A DNA stretch of 64,000 nucleotides, taken from DASYKT01 sp035995185 (lineage in GTDB: Bacteria; Acidobacteriota; Blastocatellia; Pyrinomonadales; Pyrinomonadaceae). Position numbers and translations under genes: made by a program. The notes beneath the pieces are model-generated. The model worked only from the letters and a program-made list of their open reading frames with translations, was not told the DNA's origin and made no database searches. Shown one piece after another: positions 59,920 through 64,000 of the stretch (position 1 is its first letter; each line of letters begins with the position of its first letter). Location: the NCBI GenBank assembly GCA_035995185.1, contig DASYKT010000035.1, forward strand, positions 50,112 to 114,111. Reading direction: 5' to 3'.

Positions 59920-60766
59920 GGCAAATCTCCTTTTTTAGTTTTTGTGGGAAAGGTTAAAGACGGCTTTCCTCTGTCGATCGGGCTCGTTTCCGTTTCGATC
60001 TGCGCGTCCTGAATTTCCGGTCATCGGTTTTTAAATACCAATGGCCTCTATGTATTTTTGTCCCGTCAGGTTAAAGGAGTGTTAAATTTTTCAGCTTCAC
60101 TTCGCATAGACTTTGGGTGAAGGAATTAACATTCCTCTTGATAGTATTTTGAATATAAACCTTTGTCGGAGCAGAGGTATCTTACAATACGTTTCATACT
60201 TTTACAATAGATTTTGCTAATTGGTGGCGGGATTTAAAAACTCCCCTCCTTACGTAAGGAGGGTGGCCGTAGGCCGGGGTGGTTCTGCCTTTGAGTTTGA
60301 TTAGTTCCGTAAGGGTTTCTCGTCGCCAACGGCGACTAATTCAATAGCACAGGGTGAAACCCTGTGCCCGCGTTATAAAAAAGTTTTCGTCCCTGAAAGG
60401 GACGAACCGTTATTCGACACCTTCAGAGTCGCATTTTGTTTTTGATCGCGTACGTAGGGTTGCGGCTTCGCCTTAACCCTACGCTATTAAATGTCGCTTT
60501 CAGCGACTAACGCATAAATGTTCTACAGATTGCTAGACTCATCATAGCTACTTGTAAGGACCTGAGAATAGTTTCAAGGATAAAAAGAATTTAGTTAAAG
60601 TATCCGCCTGCATCGATACGGGGAAGGCCGTTTTCTTTCTTTTGCGAGCCTTGGTTGAATCACCAAAAGTTCTTTGTATATTTAATCCGTCGTAGTACAC
60701 TCCGTTAGGGATTTTTTCCTGGAGAAGTTTTCCATATCTTTAATTAAATTAAAGGATAATTTCTGA
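59920..60766. other. 847-base gene-free stretch rich in palindromic repeats
   Basis: 60236-60287 is a family D palindrome (CCCCTCCTTACGTAAGGAGG with GGCCGTAGGCCGGGG). 60325-60410 holds AGCACAGGGTGAAACCCTGT and CGTCCCTGAAAGGGACG. 60443-60510 is family G (GTAGGGTTGCGGCTTCGCCT, AACCCTAC, GTCGCTTTCAGCGAC). 59920-60235 shows nothing recognisable. Near the right end TTGAAT (60655), a 16-base spacer and TATATT form a possible promoter for the lipoprotein at 60767. Confidence 0.65.
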
Positions 60767-61168
60767 ATGAAAAAAGTAATTAGAATTTCGGCTGTCGGTG
60801 TGTTTGCTATTGCACTTCTGATAGCGCAGGCGTGCAGCTATAGCATCGTTCACATAAGTAGTCTAAAAACGTTCTCGAAGGACGAGGGTACGGAGACGAC
60901 CAGCTTCAAAACCGGGGATTTCTTAAAGGCGAAAGCTCAGCTGGCTGACAACCCCGACCAGATACGGGTCGAGTTCCTCCTGTATGCGGAAGACGTGCCA
61001 GGAATGGCAAAGGGTGATTTCGTTCCCAACACTGGCCAAGGCCAGTTAGTATACCTCAATCGCAGTGCCGATTACCTGAACATAATTTCACCCGATATGA
61101 AGAGCGGAACCTACACACTCAGAGCCGATCTGCTGGACGATCGAATTTTATTTTTGATCTTTACGTAG
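60767..61168 (+). CDS. Small lipoprotein, paralogue 2, C-terminus replaced by a repeat
   Basis: A 133-aa predicted lipoprotein with signal peptide and lipobox LIAQAC (Cys23). It aligns end to end with the lipoprotein at 54156 through SSLKTFSKDEGTETTSFKTG, FLLYAEDVPGMAKGDF and SGTYTLRADLLDD. After that, where paralogue 1 continues for about 40 residues, this one reads RILFLIFT and stops inside a family G repeat (61153-61228). The repeat insertion probably removed the original end. The N-terminal domain may still fold. An AAAGG motif lies about 15 bases before the ATG and may be too far to act. Confidence 0.65.
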   Translation: MKKVIRISAVGVFAIALLIAQACSYSIVHISSLKTFSKDEGTETTSFKTGDFLKAKAQLADNPDQIRVEFLLYAEDVPGMAKGDFVPNTGQGQLVYLNRSADYLNIISPDMKSGTYTLRADLLDDRILFLIFT

Positions 61169-61228
61169 GGTTGCGGCTCCGCCTTAACATGCTATTTAAT
61201 ATGTCGCTTTCAGCGACCTTACCGCATA
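61153..61228. repeat. Dispersed repeat, family G
   Basis: TTTTTGATCTTTACGTAGGG with TTGCGGCTCCGCCTTAAC and ATGTCGCTTTCAGCGAC closely matches 60443-60510. It contains the stop codons of both convergent genes (TAG at 61166-61168 and, on the minus strand, TAA at 61219-61221). Confidence 0.8.
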
Positions 61229-62913
61229 AACTTACGTCGAATTGCCAAGGCTAATAATGCAAATTGTAATGGGGCGAAAATTTTCTCCAGGGTGATCCAT
61301 AACTCGCCCCACCCAGTCACCGGTTTACGGTATTCAATCGTTTGAAATGTTGCTGTTGAAAGACTCTGCAAAAGCGCACTTCCGTCGAACATTTCTAAAT
61401 ATTTTTGAGTGCAATTATGTTCCACGAGGCTGACGGAAACCGGTTTATCGCTCGGACAAACTTGAAATAACCTTGTCGTGTAGATCAACGGAAAAATTAA
61501 CAGAACGAGAATCAACAAAATAATGGAAGCTCGAATCCAGCTTTCTCCGTAAAAACTAGAAAGCCAGTACCACCAATGCAAAGACCATACTTTCCAACCT
61601 CTGTAATACTCTAGGCGTTTAGTCTCGCTTGCCATCAAACGAAACTTAGAGGCCTCTTCATAACGACCGTTTTCTTCGGCATTATTAGCTAGTTGACGAT
61701 ACGCTATTTCAAGCAAACGTCTAGGTTCACGAACTCTTTGTTTTTCAAGACTTTTAAGTTCGATCTGTATATTCGCTTTAGGACGTTTAGAGTTAAAACT
61801 GTCCCACATCACATCTGTAAAAACAATTTTACGGGAATCTACATTAATAAACCAACTTGGACACAAACGTACCCGATGGAATGCAATGCGCTCGGGTTTT
61901 TCAAGACGCGCATTCTGTAAATCTAGCGCTATGTGTAAATTTTTCAATTGATAGTCAGAAAGGAAGTCATGTATACTTTTGCCCTCAAATGTAAAATTTT
62001 GCAGGGTTTTTTCCGCGGATGCCTCGTCTAAAAAAACAGCCTTATCTTTCTCACCTCCGAATATCACATAACCCGCAAAAAGCGCATAACTCAAATCAAC
62101 CGTGCTACAGAAATTTGTTTGCTCAAAGAAAACCTGCGAAGTTTCGGTAAAATTAGCCCAGCCAAAATCGGTAACAAAAACAAATGTTGAGGATTTAAAT
62201 TCTGCTCTATCCAAAAATACAGATTTTCTAAATAGAGCAATCGAAAGAAAAGTGGCCGAATCAAAATATACAGAGTTGAATGTAGTTCCTAAAAAATTAG
62301 CTTGGTCAACAAATACTGTATTTCTGAAGGTTGAGTAAGCAGAAAACTTAGCAAAAGCGAAAACAGCGGAGTCAAAGAAAGTTGCACTTCCGAAATAAGC
62401 TGAGCCAAGAAAATTTGTTGATTCAAATGTAACTGGACTATGGAATGTCACAGAGTTAAAATTTGCCACTGCAATAAAAGTCGCAGAATCAAATAAAGCC
62501 AGAGCAGAAAATGTAGTTGAACTGAAGTCCGCCTCAACCCCAAATCTATATCCCTTTAATTCAATATTTGAAGGAAACCAAACGTAACGGAAATCGTAAT
62601 TAATATTATTTTTCGCGTCAGTTCGTTTTTCCTCTGATAGGTTTTCAACCTCTACAATTTTTTCTTCTACTAAATGAAATCTTTTTTTAAAGGTTTTCCC
62701 AAATAAATCAGGGTCCTTATCTTTGGTAGGCAAATGAAAAAGACAATAATGTTTTCCATCCGTATATTCGGCCAGCGGAAATTCTATTTCACTTACACAA
62801 ACATTTTGGTGGATATCATCTAAATCTCTGTTAAGAGCTTTATCGTGAATATGGCATTGTGGTTTTTCGCTTTTACTAATGTACGAACTTTTACCCGAGA
62901 GTTTTCTTGGCAT
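61219..62913 (-). CDS. AT-rich pentapeptide-repeat protein with C-terminal channel-like membrane domain
   Basis: A 564-aa protein. The N-terminal about 110 residues contain Cys and His (CHIHDKALNR, HYCLFHLP). Residues about 120-290 are degenerate pentapeptide repeats with Phe at the centre (FDSATFIAVANFNSVTFHSP and so on), a right-handed beta-helix. A helical linker (LLEIAYRQLANNAEENGRYE) leads to two membrane helices (ASIILLILVLLIFPLIYTT and ITLEKIFAPLQFALLALAI). Between these is TATFQTIEYRKPVTGWGELW, which resembles the pore/filter loop of two-helix ion channels but lacks GYG. The gene is clearly more AT-rich than its neighbours, suggesting transfer. Function unknown; a gated channel is one idea. 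Confidence 0.72.
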   Translation of the reverse strand: MPRKLSGKSSYISKSEKPQCHIHDKALNRDLDDIHQNVCVSEIEFPLAEYTDGKHYCLFHLPTKDKDPDLFGKTFKKRFHLVEEKIVEVENLSEEKRTDAKNNINYDFRYVWFPSNIELKGYRFGVEADFSSTTFSALALFDSATFIAVANFNSVTFHSPVTFESTNFLGSAYFGSATFFDSAVFAFAKFSAYSTFRNTVFVDQANFLGTTFNSVYFDSATFLSIALFRKSVFLDRAEFKSSTFVFVTDFGWANFTETSQVFFEQTNFCSTVDLSYALFAGYVIFGGEKDKAVFLDEASAEKTLQNFTFEGKSIHDFLSDYQLKNLHIALDLQNARLEKPERIAFHRVRLCPSWFINVDSRKIVFTDVMWDSFNSKRPKANIQIELKSLEKQRVREPRRLLEIAYRQLANNAEENGRYEEASKFRLMASETKRLEYYRGWKVWSLHWWYWLSSFYGESWIRASIILLILVLLIFPLIYTTRLFQVCPSDKPVSVSLVEHNCTQKYLEMFDGSALLQSLSTATFQTIEYRKPVTGWGELWITLEKIFAPLQFALLALAIRRKFMR

Positions 62914-62969
62914 GGAAGATCGACCCCTATTAGGAAATCAGTTGAAAACGGTAAAATACTAGCATATTT

Positions 62970-64000
<1,031 letters not shown>

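Overview
The window looks like chromosome of an Acidobacteriota, probably class Blastocatellia (Pyrinomonadales-like). The basis is a VWFA-related protein of the acidobacterial type (48120-49097), zinc-ribbon and FHA serine/threonine kinases, FG-GAP and TPR proteins, an HprK-RapZ-EIIA-HPr-EI cluster, and many dispersed palindromic repeats. Phylum is an inference; no rRNA gene is present. Base composition is moderate, with two visibly AT-richer genes near the right end (55943-57382 and 61219-62913).

Layout. 1-4569: tail of a ribosome hibernation factor, then HPr kinase, RapZ, a mannose-type EIIA, HPr and enzyme I, a PTS phosphorelay with no EIIB or EIIC here, so probably regulatory. The RapZ P-loop has Met where Lys is expected. 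4698-7884: SLBB export lipoprotein-like protein, RNase P RNA, a ribbon-helix-helix regulator, and a membrane TPR/zinc-protein pair. 7966-12355: sensor kinase plus prepilin peptidase operon, an S41-like peptidase with a TPR tail, and tRNA-Lys(CTT) with its own promoter. 12618-17522: signalling block of a zinc-ribbon/PEGA-like kinase, a zinc-ribbon membrane protein, an FHA kinase and a family 2 glycosyltransferase. 17783-21079: amidase, SIS amino-sugar enzyme and NagX-like acetyltransferase, a plausible peptidoglycan or amino-sugar recycling group. 21069-21690: Phd/RelE-type toxin-antitoxin operon with a palindromic operator. 21699-37508: mostly housekeeping (LysA-like, MutM, ThiE/TenI, large TPR protein, NDP-sugar pyrophosphorylase, ThiD, cyclophilin, Cof phosphatase, KatE, MltG, glutathione peroxidase, SPFH protein). 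37902-51441: threonine ammonia-lyase, FG-GAP protein, Slt, three membrane or methyltransferase genes, a sugar isomerase/dehydrogenase pair, a LITAF-like protein, the VWFA protein and HutI.

51442-62960 lies between hutI and hutU, both on the minus strand. It looks like an accessory region: M35 metallopeptidase, O-methyltransferase, two paralogous small lipoproteins (one cut short by a repeat), an alpha/beta hydrolase, an AT-rich orphan membrane protein, a frameshifted four-helix-bundle gene, a complete lipoxygenase with all five iron ligands, and an AT-rich pentapeptide-repeat membrane protein. The window ends inside hutU.

Non-coding sequence is dominated by at least six families of short palindromic repeats without any transposase. 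Several touch coding ends: one sits just before the rapZ start, one supplies the last residues of a DUF4386 protein, and one ends the second lipoprotein.
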